Source: Nemania diffusa (lineage: Eukaryota; Ascomycota; Sordariomycetes; Xylariales; Xylariaceae). Taken from it: a DNA stretch of 64,000 nucleotides. A model generated the notes under the pieces. That model was not told the origin of the DNA. It saw only the letters and a list, made by a program, of their open reading frames with translations, and made no database searches. Below, piece after piece: positions 35,021 to 47,142 of the stretch. The stretch's first letter is position 1; each line of letters opens with the position of its first letter. The DNA lies in NCBI GenBank assembly GCA_038501195.1, contig JBBPUQ010000004.1, positions 1,736,001 through 1,800,000 on the forward strand. Direction: 5' to 3'. Position numbers and translations under genes: made by a program.

Positions 35021-36675
35021 TCATGCCAATTTACCATTTGTCAACTTCTTGCTCATGCCGAGGACTCGAGCTGATACCCGAGCTCTTGTGGTATTAAATA
35101 GTCGATCCGGAAGGTCTATCAGAAACACTTGGATAATCAAGATGATGATTCTGATTAGCCAATCTAATATGCTCAACTCTGGTTGCTTCCCACGGCTAGT
35201 TGCGGTGTCCACAAATTCGAAGGGCAGGCGTGCCCCGAGATGTGAGATGGCAACATGTAGTCCGCTACTAAAGCCATCCTCATGGAAGCCATCTCTCGTC
35301 CACGCGCCAGCATAGCTGATTCCCCGCTTGTTCTGGATCTTCGGAAGCTGCCCTAGCGCCTGGACAGCCGCGGTGGTATATAAAGGATGCGAATAAGAGT
35401 ACCGTCCTTGTACCGTCTCTGCTTTTGGCTCGTGGAGAGGATTCAAAGTGACTAATACATCGCCAAACGCTTCACGAGGAATACCTTGTATAGCATTCAT
35501 GTTATAGGTCAAAGAGACCTGGTCAATATCTTTATTGGTCCATGGTGACGACGTCGCTAGGTAGTTCCATGAAGACCACGCCTTCCGGCGCTTAGGCATG
35601 AGAGATAGGTCGGAATGGAGGACACATGTGTTCTCGGATGTATGGAAATTGGACATGATGGCTTTTTCTTCATCCGTAGCCGAAGGTGCAATGATTTGGA
35701 AGGCTTGGTCTCCTTGAGTAGCGAGGATGACGTGGTCGTAGACTTCTATTCTGCCGTTCTCCAGATGCAGCCTCACTTGGCCATTTTTATCGTTAAACAA
35801 ATGCTTCACCGCAGTCTTGAGAAAGAGGTGGTTTGGGGGGAACCCTCTCATGATTGCATCGACGTATGACTTGGCGCCATTTTCTAACGTTAGCCATTCT
35901 GATCTCGTCGAAACTGTGCTTAGAAGATGATGATTCCACCTGCGTTACAATATTAGCATAGGGGTCCTGAATACCGCAGCCATACAACTTACATAGACCT
36001 GATCAACGTAACGATAGGAAACTGCAGAGCATAATGGTTGGAGTTGATTCTCCACATCGAAGCCGCGATGGGAATAAGGTAGTCATTCCGAAACGTGTCG
36101 GAGTAGCCTTGCCTTTCCAGGTAATGGCCAACGGTCTCAAGATTTCTTGGGGATGATTGAAGCTCATCCGCACTAGCTCCGTCATGTCTCAAGAGGTCCA
36201 AAGCAAATTTATTAAATCGGAGGATGTCAAAGACCAATCTCCACATGCCCGGATAGAAGAGGTTTATTCTTTGGCAGAAGACGGTATCTAAGCTGTCGCT
36301 CGCCCACTCGAATCTTCCCTTGTCCCGCGAGAATCCAAACGTCATTTGTGTTGCAACGGTTGGTACATTGGCCTTCCTTAGAAAGTTAATGAAATTGGCT
36401 GTAAAGATATTAGCCCGAGGCCTTGCTTAGACATATGTAGCTTACGGACGGTATGTTTCTGCGTTTAGGACAGTGAAACCCGTGTCGACCAGAGTCCGGA
36501 ATTTGCCCTTCTTCCACTCTACCGTGTTTGTGTGACCACCCAACCGGTCGGCGGCCTCGTACAGGTAGACATCGTGATGTGTCCGATTCAGAGCCCAGAG
36601 GGCTGCAATTCCTGCGGCGCCACCGCCGACAATGGCCACTTTTTTCCTAGGCACACAATTAACGGCTGATGTCAT
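35021..36675 (-). CDS. NAD/FAD-dependent oxidoreductase, amine-oxidase fold, C-terminal membrane anchor
   Basis: Flavoprotein of about 510 residues. Exon 1 (36675-36446) has the dinucleotide fold [16 protein letters not shown] followed by [16 protein letters not shown], and ends ETYRP; an intron (36445-about 36383) joins to [13 protein letters not shown]. Exon 2 contains the substrate-domain helices up to LIRSM, whose Met codon is split by an intron (about 35993-35943), and exon 3 continues [15 protein letters not shown]. The distal FAD motif [25 protein letters not shown] is near 35300. It ends with a hydrophobic anchor ([19 protein letters not shown]) and a basic tail. The family matches the predicted NAD/FAD-binding proteins that in bacteria sit beside cyclopropane-fatty-acid synthase; an action on lipids is therefore possible but unproven. 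Three exons; start at 36675 fits the fold. Confidence 0.82.
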
Positions 36676-38700
36676 TGATGTTGAGGTGTTTTAAAAAACG
36701 GTAAGATGCCGGAGGTAATTAGGTTTAGGAATTCCGAGGGGTTATGAATGAATAGGGATATCGGAGGTATGCTGTGTTTAATAATCTTGGACGCTTGCTA
36801 TCGCTGGTGGGGGAGACCTTAAAACATAAGATGACGTTTGCGTATATACGGTACTAACTGGCTGGGACGCAACCATAAGTAGGTAGGTAGGTAGTAGGGA
36901 CAGGGAATGTGGCATAAGGTAGCTAGTTAGCCGCCATCTAGATCTTATAGGTACTACTACAGATGCTAGCAACGCACATCGACACGCATCATGCAACGTG
37001 ACGGCGATCAGAGAACCATCGATGAGATGGACGGGGTACTTGGATATATAGTGGCGCTTTGTGGTGCAATCAACTGCGTGGTCGCGAATGTCTCGCAAGA
37101 GCTACTGCAGCTGTTTCCACCGTCCGACCACTCTCAACTCGGCACAACAGGCGGTGGGAAGAAGTGTCGTAGGCAGGTAAGTAGGTACTTACATGTGATA
37201 CTGGCCCTGGTATTTGCCTCCCATGGTATAGGAGCCGGGCTAACTAGCTTTACAATTCCGAAGAAAGACTAATGAGGATACGGGATAAAAGGGGCCGTTG
37301 CTCAGCAATACCTAGATGGATAGGTATTGTGAAGAAAGGCTCTTGACTGGATCCAACAATAATATGAACAACGTTGACTTATGATGTATCGCACATATGA
37401 TGATACCTTAGATAGGTACCTAAGATGCCATATGTACCTTACCTACATTAATGATTATGATGTAGGTAGATGGAGGCAGGTCAATTCGCGTATGTAAGGA
37501 GGTTGGTTCCAATGTCAATTAGCTCGTCCGTCCCGTGCCGAAGTGAGTTAAGTAGGTACACTAAGTAAGGGCAGTCGCGCTGACAAAATCCGCGGACGCT
37601 AGTTGCAAATGCCTTCCTCTTTTGCTCTCCTTCTTCCCGAAAAGAAATGCGCCTCGGGCAAGTAGGTTCTTAAATGGGAAGTGTTTAGGAACTTGGAGAT
37701 GCCAATTACGTAGATAGATGCTGTACCTACCAGTAAATAAGAGGGTGTGCTTTCAGGTAGGTAAGATCGGCATTGAAAGCCTTGCCTACGTAGGTACAGA
37801 GTATACCTAAAATAAAACTCGAGCATGCCGGGTTTCCGATACCGACTTCTAGCAGGCCAATCAGTGCCTGAAACCGACGAGCAAGACCAAGTCACATATG
37901 CCTACACCATTCCAAGGCTAGCCACGTGGAAAAGCTAGGAAAATATAGGGCAGTACACACAATACATCACTCGGTATGTGTGTAGACATAGCATGACATG
38001 TCATAGTATGCATGCATAGTCCATCTTGTTATAGTCTACATTCTAGAGGTATGTCGAGGCTCAACGGGACCGAATACTCAGAGGCGACGGTCCGAAAACC
38101 ACCGTCTAATATCCAATTCTTTAAAGCTCCAGTTTCAGTCTGCCCGGTTTAATTCAACTCAGCGCTCTTGAAGAAAAAGGAACGCGGAGCCTAATAACTG
38201 CACTCGGGGTAAATCAACTTTCATAATGAAGAAAAGAGGAAATAGAGACGGAGCAAATTTGTCACGGCACTTTATATACATAGATCTTCGATGGGGCCAG
38301 CGCACAGACCATATACAGATACGCATCCGGGATACAGAGTAACAGGTATTTGTGGCTCAGGTGCCAAGTGGCTCAGATTCAGCACATAATTAGCCTGATC
38401 TAGACTAGTTTGTCTAATACACTATACCTAATTGCGCTAATTGCATTTGGAATTGCGGGTGCCTGGATGACCCGGCCTCGTGGGTTATCAACCGTTATTC
38501 CATACGATCCAACCTCCCCAGACAGACATAACGAGCCTCGACAATTCCCCGCCGCGAACAACGAACATCATTGGAACAACTACGAGAAATCAATACCATA
38601 ATCAATAACGGATTAGAATCACGAAGTCGCATCCTAGCCCAAAACGATCTCGAGCGTCGGAAGCGAAACCCGCTGGGCTCATCAACACCAATCAAACAAG
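36676..38700. other. 2-kb intergenic with TAGGTA repeats
   Basis: Divergent spacer between the FAD oxidoreductase and VTI1, with both promoters. It has runs of TAGGTAGGTAGGTAG (36885-36897) and further TACCTA steps at 37410-37470, 37545 and 37720-37810. Small open frames (36778-37098, 37599-37895 minus; 36991-37272, 38410-38601 plus) have no supporting features. I see no gene. Confidence 0.55.
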
Positions 38701-39651
38701 ATGGCGAACACCCTCGATACCGACGCCGGCTCCGAGCTGTTCAGTGGCTACGAGGCCGAGTTTAAGCTCGTTCAGGCCGACCTGACCCAGAAGTTGGACC
38801 AAATCCCCGAATTAAATGGCGAGCCGCGGAAAGCAGCCGTTAGCCAGGCAGAGCGGGCGCTCGAAGAAGCCGAGGAATTGGTACGCCATTAAACACACAC
38901 CTACACACCTACCCATCCATCCATCTATCTATCTACCGATATCCGCCTCTTCTCCGCAACCCGTCTTCCCGAACATCTATAACAAACCCCATCAGCATAA
39001 CGAGGACCCCCCGCTAACCAAAGCCGCCACCAGCTCGGCCAGATGAAGCTAGAGAAGCAGAACATCCCGCGCGAGAGCCGGCCCAAGGTGAACGTGCGCT
39101 TCCGCAACTTCGAGACGGACGTCGACAAGGCGCGGCGGAAGCTGCAGGCGCTCGCCGACGACCGCGCCGCGCTCTTCGGCGCGCGCTACACCGACGATCC
39201 AGATGCCACGGCGAGCCCCTCGGACCGCCAGCTCGAGCAGCGCCAGCAGCTCCTCGCCGGCACCGACCGCCTCGACCGCTCCTCCCAGCGCCTCCGCGCC
39301 TCCCAGGCCCTCGCCAACGAGACCGAGGCCATCGGCGCCTCCACCCTCGCCAACCTGCACGCCCAGCGCGAGGTCATCGGCCACACCGGCGAGATGCTCT
39401 TCGAGAGCGAGGGCTACGTCGACCGTAGCGTCAAGACGCTGCGGGGGATGGCGCGTAGGTAAATGCGACCTCCTTTCCCCTTTCTCCTTTTCATCCACGC
39501 CTCTGGTCATGTGATATTTCTGTATAAACGGCAATTGACTAACGTGGTTGTGTCGCTAATTAGGATGGCTACGAATCGGGTGATCACTATCGCTATCATC
39601 ACGGTCCTAGTAATACTCATCTTCGCCGTCATCTTTGCCAAATTTAGATAA
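38701..39651 (+). CDS. VTI1: v-SNARE VTI1
   Basis: Qb-SNARE of about 230 residues acting in Golgi, endosome and vacuole fusion. Exon 1 (38701-38880) encodes the start of the N-terminal three-helix domain (LFSGYEAEFKLVQADLTQKLDQIPEL). An intron (38881-39033) joins EEL to LGQMKLEKQNIPRESRPKVNVRFRNF, the family's most conserved N-terminal part. Exon 2 runs on through the SNARE heptads (residues about 135-195, with Gln in LHAQREVIGHTGEML) to GMAR. A second intron (39459-39563) leads to the C-terminal membrane anchor VITIAIITVLVILIFAVIF. The middle exon is strongly GC-rich in third positions, unlike the flanks. It works with SEC17 (44.6-45.7 kb) in SNARE recycling. Confidence 0.93.
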
Positions 39652-40244
39652 AAGGCAACAACATAAAATAGTAGACTTTAATAATGCCCATTCCCTCTCC
39701 CACAGCTCTATCGAGACCAGCACAGGAGAAGGGCAAGAGGGGACGCGATGTATGCATAGATGCTTGCGCATGTTATCAAGCACAGTCCCAGACTCTTCCC
39801 GGGCTCACTAGTGCAATAAGCACTCTGTATTTTGATGGAACGGTGCCTCAGATTACGACGGCACAAGAGAGCTGGGCGTTTTAGCGGAGCAAAGAGGAGT
39901 TGGGCTGTTTTTTTGTATTATCCCGAAACGATTCAGATATTGATTAGCCTGTCGTATATACTACATCGGTTTTGACGTAAGGTAGACGTAACCGAGGGTT
40001 ACTTCAGCAGATACAATTCATTCTTTGTTTATGTGCTCATTATCGTGCTCTAGCGTACTGATCTATTTTGCCATTCCTAAATACCTCTGACGCCAATAAA
40101 ACAAGGGTGATTGATAATAAACTCCTATGCCCTTACAGCTTCTACCAGTTGGTAGACTAGGAGATAATTCTAGGGCCATAGTGAGCACAGAATGGAAATA
40201 TCGTAAGTGGGTATCAAGTAGGCGGAGCGAGATTCATCCAGGCT
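39652..40244. other. convergent intergenic
   Basis: Spacer of about 590 bp between VTI1 and RRP12, which converge; both 3' UTRs lie here. No gene seen. The short frame 39684-39884 has no support. Confidence 0.6.
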
Positions 40245-43200
40245 TTACCTCCTGCCGGGCGACTTCGGTTTCCAGACCCTGTCGCCGCCACCAAATCCAC
40301 CGGCTGGACCCCGTCTCTTGTCCTCACCGAGCCCACGTCTACCGGAAGAAATACCGCCTCTACCACTCCTACCTCCTCGCATCCCGCCGCCGCGCATCCC
40401 GCCGCCGCCGCCGCCAGCACCACCACGCCCTCCACGTCCTCCACGGAAGTTTCCACCGCCCCTGCCTCTGCCCCTGTTGACGTGTGACTTGATTGCCAGG
40501 ACTTCCTTCTCGTCAACGTCCATTGCATCATCCTCATCCGGATCTGCCTGTCCGCGTTTGTTGGAGAACTTCAGACGTCCTCCGCGACCTCTGTGTCCGG
40601 CATCTTTGCCCTTTAGTGCCGCGACGTAAGCACCGACGCCACCGCCCTCCTGGTCGCCTGGCGTATCAACGGCCATGGTGTCATCATCTACGCCGTCATT
40701 GTCTTCGCCTACGATAAGCTTCCCGTCTAAGTCTGTCTTCATCTTTGTCCTGCCTGCCTTGCGTAGCTTGCCCGGCTTGGTCGAGGAGATGCTGGCTAAT
40801 GCATTTCGGTCCAATAAATCCAGAGGCTCATCTTCATCCTCCATGATGTATGCCTCACCGCCCTTTTTCACCTTGCGTGATGTGCTGGTCATATCAACAT
40901 CGGAGTCTCCAGACGCTTCTGAATCATCACTGCTATATAACGCCTCGTCATACTCGCTTTCGAAGCGGCCGCGTCGTTTGCTGCTCGGCTGGTCTTCCTC
41001 GTCACCTTGTGTTTTAGCGGCCTCTCGCTTTCGCTTGCTGCGCTCTTTGGTCTTGCGAATGTTGATCAGTAACCTCTTGTCTGCCTCGGGGCAGCTCTTA
41101 TTCACAGGCTCGAAGCCAAAGCGACGAATCATTCTTTCCAGAATGTGCTTAACCTTAGATTTGAAGTGGCCCTTGTGTTCGTGTGACCAAACCATAAGGT
41201 TCGGCACCATCGATTCTAGCCGGGGAAGTACCATCTCAACTGGTAAACTGATAACGCAGACTTTAACAAACCCTAACACGCTCTTCACGATCTCTCTATT
41301 GTTTGAGGTCAAAAAGAGGTCCATAGTCTGTACCAGATCACTCAGTATTTCCGAATTCACGGACTCTCTAAACTCGTAGAGGATACGAGTTAGGGCCGTG
41401 ATTGAGGCCGAAATCATGTGTGGTGTGCTCCCTGCAAGTCCAGCACTAACCATAGTGAAGAACTCCTCTATGCTTGCAGAAACAGAGGGCGAATCATTAG
41501 GCATATGGGGTACTTTGCTGTTGTCGATTTGTTTGCCCTTTGCTTCTTCGAGCCGCCGGCCCATCGTGACTAAAAGGTCGTATGCGATAGTCCTAGCTTT
41601 TTCGTTGTTCTCTTTGCAGCAAATCACTACCTCAGATAGAACAGAGGGGATAAAATGAAGTGAATCATCAGGGATGAAAAGAAGTAAGGCAGTCATGGCA
41701 GCTAATCGCTCTCGTCGGGCTGGAGCTGAGACCTTATCGGCACTCGAAAGAAGTAGGTTAGTTAACTCGCCATGTTGTTCTCGCAGTGCAATCTTTCCAT
41801 TATCGGAGTCGGCAAGCCTTGGTATTAATTTGTACGCTTTCTTTTGCAGCTGAGGTTCGTCGTTTTTCACGATAATAAGAGAAGCGATGTTGAAGAGAGC
41901 GCCAAAGCTTTGGCGTGGTAAGTATGCAGACATAGTGATGACCAAGTCCATAAGCGTTTGAGTTGTTGAAGGCATTTTGTCTTGTGAATTTTGCGACTTG
42001 TTCTTGCCCTCTGTATTGCTAGCTTCAGTCATCGCAGTGGCAAGCATTGTGCTCACGCGATCAAAAGTCTCAACCAATTCGCTTTCAGAGGTAATACTGA
42101 GATATGCGTTTATTGTTTGGAGTATAGGTCCTCGGGACTGGGGAAGAGTCTGACTGTAAACGTTAAATAGAACAGCGAGGAGATTTCCTGCAAACCCGCC
42201 TAGGTAGGCAAGGTTTTGTTGTGCATCAATTTTCGACACCCTGCTCTGGAGAAGCAGGTCGTCCCCGTCTTCAATGGTAACAATAGCCTTGTTAGACTCA
42301 ACCAACGATCTAAGGGCTCGGCATACATCAAGTCTCAGATCAACTTGTTTGTATAGGAGATTAGCGAGCATCTCTGCAAAACTCTGATCGAAAGCAATAG
42401 TTAGATCGAGAGGAAGATCGCAGTACCCCGGAAGAATGGACCAAGTCTGGTTAACTAGAGTTTCGTAGATCTTAACCTCCATAGTTTTCGCGGCCTCGCC
42501 ATGATCAAGCACACGTTGGAACATTGCCTCGCTAAGCGGTACAAGCTCAGTTCTAAAATGTTGAAGACTGGTGTTGCATGTGTAATCTCGTAAAATTGGT
42601 AGCATCCAAGCCCTGCCAGCCTCTCCTTTAACCGGCTTAACGAGATTTAATGGGAGAACTGAGAGGACAGCCGGCGGGCCCATCGCGCGGATAGCTCTAC
42701 CAAGGACTTCGTCCGCTTGTTTCTTGCCAACGAATGAATCGCTACCGCGGATTTCTCCAATGGTACGCACAACATTGCGCATAATAGGGTCGGCCCGCCA
42801 TCTCAACGTGTCGAATATGGCACCGAGGACGCTGAATGTCTCCATCCATGCCGCCTGGTATTTTACACTTATTAGACCCTCTGCGAGCTTAGCAATTTTC
42901 TCTAGCGTCTTTTCGTCATAAATCGAAGGCTCAATGATGACTTGGTCAGGTATGCAATTTGCTACAAACGAGATTAAGCACTCGGAAGCAGAGACCCTGA
43001 TATTATGTGAGGACGAGTCCATGAACTCGGAAATTAGTGTGAACAGATCCGGCAATTTCTGAAATGTTTCCTCGGGCTCAATCTGGGCTGATACATCATA
43101 TCCACGGGACAAGATCGCTATCCATGGCGGGAGTAGCTGAGTATCGTGAGCGGCAGGTCGCATTTCAGAGATAATCTCGAGGAGACGGGGAAGCTTCGCC

Positions 43201-44119
43201 GAAGCAACCTCATCAGCCATACCCTCGAAAATCATCTCAAAAATGTCGAAAACGGCCATCGTCATATGTTCGTTTCCGCCCTTAGCAATGTTAAGCAAAA
43301 GCTCGCAGAGCGCCTCCAGATTCCTACTTGGCCAACCTCCACTTGCCGTGGCCAGTGTCTTCACCAGTTGTAGGGCATGTATCAGCGCTGGATCGTGCTC
43401 TCCCGCGGATGGCTTCTTCTGCTTTTTCGAAATAGCCGCCTTGGTAGCCAGATCTGACAAACTGCTCATGGCTGTCTCGGCGCAGAGATCGGACGCGGGA
43501 TGGTCGAGGGATGGGCTCGGCGGTGGGTTCCTGAGGACTTTTCGTAAAGCATCCTGAGCTCGCTTGCGTACTTTTGGCCGCGGGTCCAGTGCTAGATGAA
43601 GGAGTCCCGCAACAGCCCGGCGCGGGCTGATCTCGCTAGCTGGTAGTTTCCATGCTGCAGAGTCCTGGGCGAGGAGGAGTGACTCAAGACATCCAATCGA
43701 GGGCTTCAACAAGGGGGCATCTGCACCGGCCAATAGCAATACAGGCGCAAGAAGCGTCAGGATCTGGGTGAACTTGGCTCGAAGAAGGGGCTGCGGCGCG
43801 AAGGGAGTAACAGTGTCGAGTAGGTATACGATAGAAGGCGTCAGCTCTTTGTTGCCTTTGCCCTCGCCCACAGATTGGTTAAGCAGGGCCAGCAGCGCAG
43901 CAAAGTATCCCGTCGGTGTCGCCGAGGTGTTCTGCTCTTTCAGTGTTTCTTCGACGGCTTTTAGAACAACTACTGTCTATACCAAGAGAGAGACGGGGCC
44001 AGTTAGTACGAAATAATACAAGTTAAACAACGTGCATGGAGAGAATAGTTGCGCACCTGCTGTTGGCTCTGAAGATTCGGAGACCTTATCTTGTCTAGCT
44101 TCTCCTCTAGCGTAGCCAT
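40245..44119 (-). CDS. RRP12: ribosomal RNA processing protein RRP12
   Basis: HEAT-repeat protein of about 1,265 residues needed for maturation and nuclear export of pre-40S and pre-60S particles. A small first exon from ATG 44119 (MATLEEKLDKIRSPNLQSQQ) joins over an intron (donor GTGCGC near 44055, acceptor near 43980) to TVVVLKAVEETLKEQNTSATPTGYFAALLALL, then one long exon to 40245. The HEAT/NUC173 region covers roughly residues 60-960, with recognisable segments such as PILRDYTCNTSLQHFRTELVPL and VKHILERMIRRFG. A basic KRKREAAK stretch and acidic patches (SDDSEASGDSDVD) follow. The C-terminal 110 residues form an Arg/Gly-rich (RGG) tail. Start and exon choice agree with the conserved N-terminus. 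Confidence 0.93.
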
Positions 44120-44638
44120 CTTGAGAAACACAATATGCAGACTGGTTGGAGCCTCAAACACATGAGTTCCCAAGAGATCGTAACTTGGGGTTTTTGGGAT
44201 TTTTTCCTGGTTCTCGTTGTTATCGGGGCTTATCGTAAGATAACCCCACATCTGTTCCCCCACCATGAGCCTACCTGTATGTAGTTAGGTACTACTTAAA
44301 TGCCCAGATGCCTATAAGTAATCAATCGACTTCCATATGATATGAACTAGATAGTTTCTTTTGATTAGCCAGAAATAAACCATATATTCCATGTGATATT
44401 TGATGCTTAGATACCCAGCTGTTCCATCCAAATAGATTAGCTCCTAGACGACATGGAAACTTTAACACCAATAAAATTGTATGACGTGTTGATGGTCTTC
44501 CATTGATGCCAACGACAGTTACTCTGTACACTAATTAACGCTCGCATGTGATATAGGTTCTTTGTTCCTGCAATCGATGTAGCCCAAATCCCGCCGTAAC
44601 TCCATAATCAATGTTCTCAAACCGTACCATCCATCTGT
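44120..44638. other. intergenic
   Basis: About 520 bp between the start of RRP12 and the end of SEC17, both on the minus strand. It contains the RRP12 promoter and the SEC17 3' UTR. The minus frame at 44531-44322 has no features and is not called. Confidence 0.6.
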
Positions 44639-45692
44639 TTATGCGAAGTCTTCCTCCTTGATATTGTTCTTTAATCGGAGTAGGATTTCCGTCTTCCACT
44701 TGTCAAGCTTGGACATCTGGTCGTACTGATATAGCTTGTCCTCGTATTCTCCCGAATCCTGGTTCTCTATGGCGGCAGCGAGGTCCACAAGTAGTTGGTG
44801 CTCCCGTGTACTAGGAAATGTTGGGTCCATCTCTCTGTACTTCTCAAATGCTCGGTTCGTGCCAACCAGGTCCTCGGTGGCCAGGTGACAGATGCCGGCC
44901 TTTAGGAAGTAATCCTTCACCGAGTAGCGTAGTAGGTTGTTGTTGACGGACGACTCTGCGATCTTCTCGTAGTGTTGGATTGCTTTGTAGTAATCAGCTT
45001 CCAAAGCTGCCAGGTCAGCGACCTTTAGCAGTAGCTTGTTCGCTAGTCTATAAACCACCATTAGTACAGACAAGTAGTAATGGCCGTGGGCCTGTCACTT
45101 ATGATAGAACCTACGCAATAGCATTATCCGATTCGTACCAGCCAGCGGCGAGCTCGTAGCACTCAAGTGCGCGCTTCCTGTCACCTAACTCAACCTCGAT
45201 TACCTCGCCCGAGTTCTCCTTATGTTGGGCTGCGCGCCTAAAGTTTCCTTTCTTGCAGTATTGGCTAATAGCGACTTCGAGACATCTGACAGCGTCTTCG
45301 GGGTTTTCTTTGCGGTAGACCTTGGCTAAGGTAAGCTAGAGACTTTTGATCTAGGGCCATCACTGCTGTCGTACCTTGAAGCATTCTACCATAGTGTTGG
45401 CAGCATCGTCGGGTTCTTTGAGGTTCTGGCCTTGGATGGTAGCGGCTTTCTCAAAGGCGAGACCAGCCTCTCGCATGAGGCCCTGCATACGGAATGCATT
45501 GGCTGCTTCGACATAGAGATCGGCTGCATTCATATATTTATCTTCACGTCCGCCGAAGAAACTAAATCCACCGCTCGCCGAGGCCAAAGCCTTGTCTGCC
45601 TATGCCCGGAGAGTATCAGCACAAGTGAGGTGGGGATGCGGGGTGGACAATGACCCTACCTTTTGCAACAATGCGCGAGGGTCGCCGGCCAT
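44639..45692 (-). CDS. SEC17: alpha-SNAP (SEC17)
   Basis: Adaptor of about 290 residues that binds SNARE complexes and recruits the NSF/SEC18 ATPase to take them apart. Exon 1 (45692-45660) encodes MAGDPRALLQK. After an intron the family start ADKALASASGGFSFFGGREDKYMNAADLY follows, then TPR-like helices (FRMQGLMREAGLAFEKAA). Another intron begins after VECFK (near 45380). Later exons give KENPEDAVRCLEVAI, CKKGNFRRAAQHKE, RALECYELAAGWYE and, in the last exon (from about 45048), LANKLLLKVADLAALEADYYKAIQHYEKIA. It ends with the conserved LDKWKTEILLRLKNNIKEEDFA, the part that stimulates the ATPase. Four or five exons. Length and motifs are typical. Confidence 0.93.
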
Positions 45693-46159
45693 ATTGAGAC
45701 ACTACGACGGGTAAGTTATGGGGAAATAAAGGAAGAAATGGAAATGCGCGAGTGTTCAGGGTGAAGAGAGGCTGAGGTGTTGTTGATAAGAGAAGACAGG
45801 GCCTAGGTAGGTGCATGTCATACCTAACATTAGGTTGTTGAGGTGGGTTTAGCGGGGTGTCGCAGATGCTATAGGCTGCAGAATAGCCACCCAGGCGCCC
45901 AGGTACTACCCACCTGCTTATGACATCGCTCTGTTTCAGCTGCCTCTTATAAGCTCCTCATCCAAATAATTGAAACTCCTACCACGCCATTAATACTCTT
46001 TCAGTACTAGTTAGTCTCGTGGCAACTGATAACCTTACCAGGTAGGTAGACTCCAGCTGCAAAACATAGAAGTATATTGCAAATGAAGTATAGATTTCAT
46101 ACATATGCTCAATTTAGACAGATCGAAACTACCCAACGGTATAAAAAATAAAAGAATCA
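45693..46159. other. intergenic upstream of SEC17
   Basis: About 470 bp with TAGGTAGG steps (45803-45815, 46040-46050) that should include the SEC17 promoter. No gene seen. Confidence 0.6.
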
Positions 46160-46257
46160 TGACAAGAGTGGGACTTGAACCCACGCGGATTTCTCCATGA
46201 GGAAACTGTGCTAAGGTGACCTTAACCTCACGCCATAACCAACTCGGCCATCTTGCC
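46160..46257 (-). tRNA. tRNA-Leu(AAG) with intron, copy 1
   Basis: 98-nt tRNA gene, identical base for base to copy 2 and in opposite orientation. Read on the minus strand it folds with a 7-bp acceptor stem (GGCAAGA with TCTTGTC, one G-T pair), D arm, anticodon stem TGAGG/CCTCA, long class II variable arm (GGA/TCC) and T arm GTGGG/CCCAC enclosing TTCAAGT. The anticodon loop reads TTAAGG then a 16-nt intron then T, giving anticodon AAG (Leu, CUU and, with inosine, CUC/CUA). A T-rich stretch follows the 3' end. Confidence 0.95.
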
Positions 46258-46713
46258 TGGTGCTTATTATGACGGTCAGTCCTTTATGGTAAACTGTCAA
46301 GGGGAATTCTGGTGTTGTTTGGATTCTGTTAGTGTTGATTTTAGCGAGTGTAGGTAGGGAATCGACTATGCATCCACCCACTAACAACGTACAGATATAT
46401 CGCGACTTGTGCATTAGTGGGGCAAATACTTTGGATGTCTTTTTTCCAAAGCCCACTTAGGTTAGCATTAGTATTAGGAAGTAGGTATTTGTTTAACTGT
46501 TTAAGCCTTTAAAGTACTCACTATAATATTCAATCAAGTTTTCTTGTTTTATAAAATAGGGCGTAATTATCCATGGAAATTATAGCTCTATAGAAATACA
46601 AGCAACAAAATTTTAACTAAGATGGTGGGGGTTGTTGCGTATGATTGATCTTGCTTTGTCCAACTAGGATGTACGTCATAGGATCTCCGAAAGACTCGTA
46701 TTACAACAATCTA
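46258..46713. other. 456-bp spacer between inverted tRNA genes
   Basis: The 5' flanks of the two tRNA genes face each other across this AT-rich spacer. A minus-strand open frame (46456-46211) runs into the tRNA and is not a gene. No other structure seen. Confidence 0.6.
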
Positions 46714-46811
46714 GGCAAGATGGCCGAGTTGGTTATGGCGTGAGGTTAAGGTCACCTTAGCACAGTTTCCTCATGGAGAAATCCGCGTGGGTTCAAGTCC
46801 CACTCTTGTCA
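46714..46811 (+). tRNA. tRNA-Leu(AAG) with intron, copy 2
   Basis: 98-nt tRNA gene on the plus strand. Acceptor stem 46714-46720 pairs with the 3' TCTTGTC before the discriminator A at 46811. Anticodon AAG is at 46748-46750, and the intron is 46752-46767 (16 nt), one base 3' of the anticodon, the standard place for nuclear tRNA introns. The anticodon stem is TGAGG (46741-46745) with CCTCA (46769-46773). The variable arm and T arm (GTGGG/CCCAC) are intact. Internal A box (about 46721) and B box (GGTTCAAGTCC) are present, and a T-run follows at 46815-46821 as a pol III terminator. Confidence 0.96.
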
Positions 46812-47142
46812 ATACTTTTTTTATATTTTCAATATTGTTCCAGAGACACTATTTAGGTCTTGTCTTCTAATATTCAAAATACTATTAAAAATGGTTTAGT
46901 TTATTTTTTATGTTTAGTTAACTTGTTTAATGCAAAGTTTATGGCTGAAGTGAGATAGAATTGCACGTAATACTTCCAAAGGTGAAGCTTAACGTGATTG
47001 ATACTCTTCGCCGAAGTCGCATCGTATTTTAACCTCAACCTTAACCTCAACCAAACTACCAAGCTACCTATTAAGCAATCTATGAGCTCTCCCTCTTACA
47101 CCTAGCTATCCAAAACTCGCACCCCTCGACTCTAGACACGCC

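Noticed and set aside
40675..41379. 234-codon plus-strand frame
   Set aside because: Antisense shadow of the RRP12 C-terminal half.
46211..46456. 81-codon minus-strand frame
   Set aside because: Runs through the tRNA-Leu gene; no coding features.
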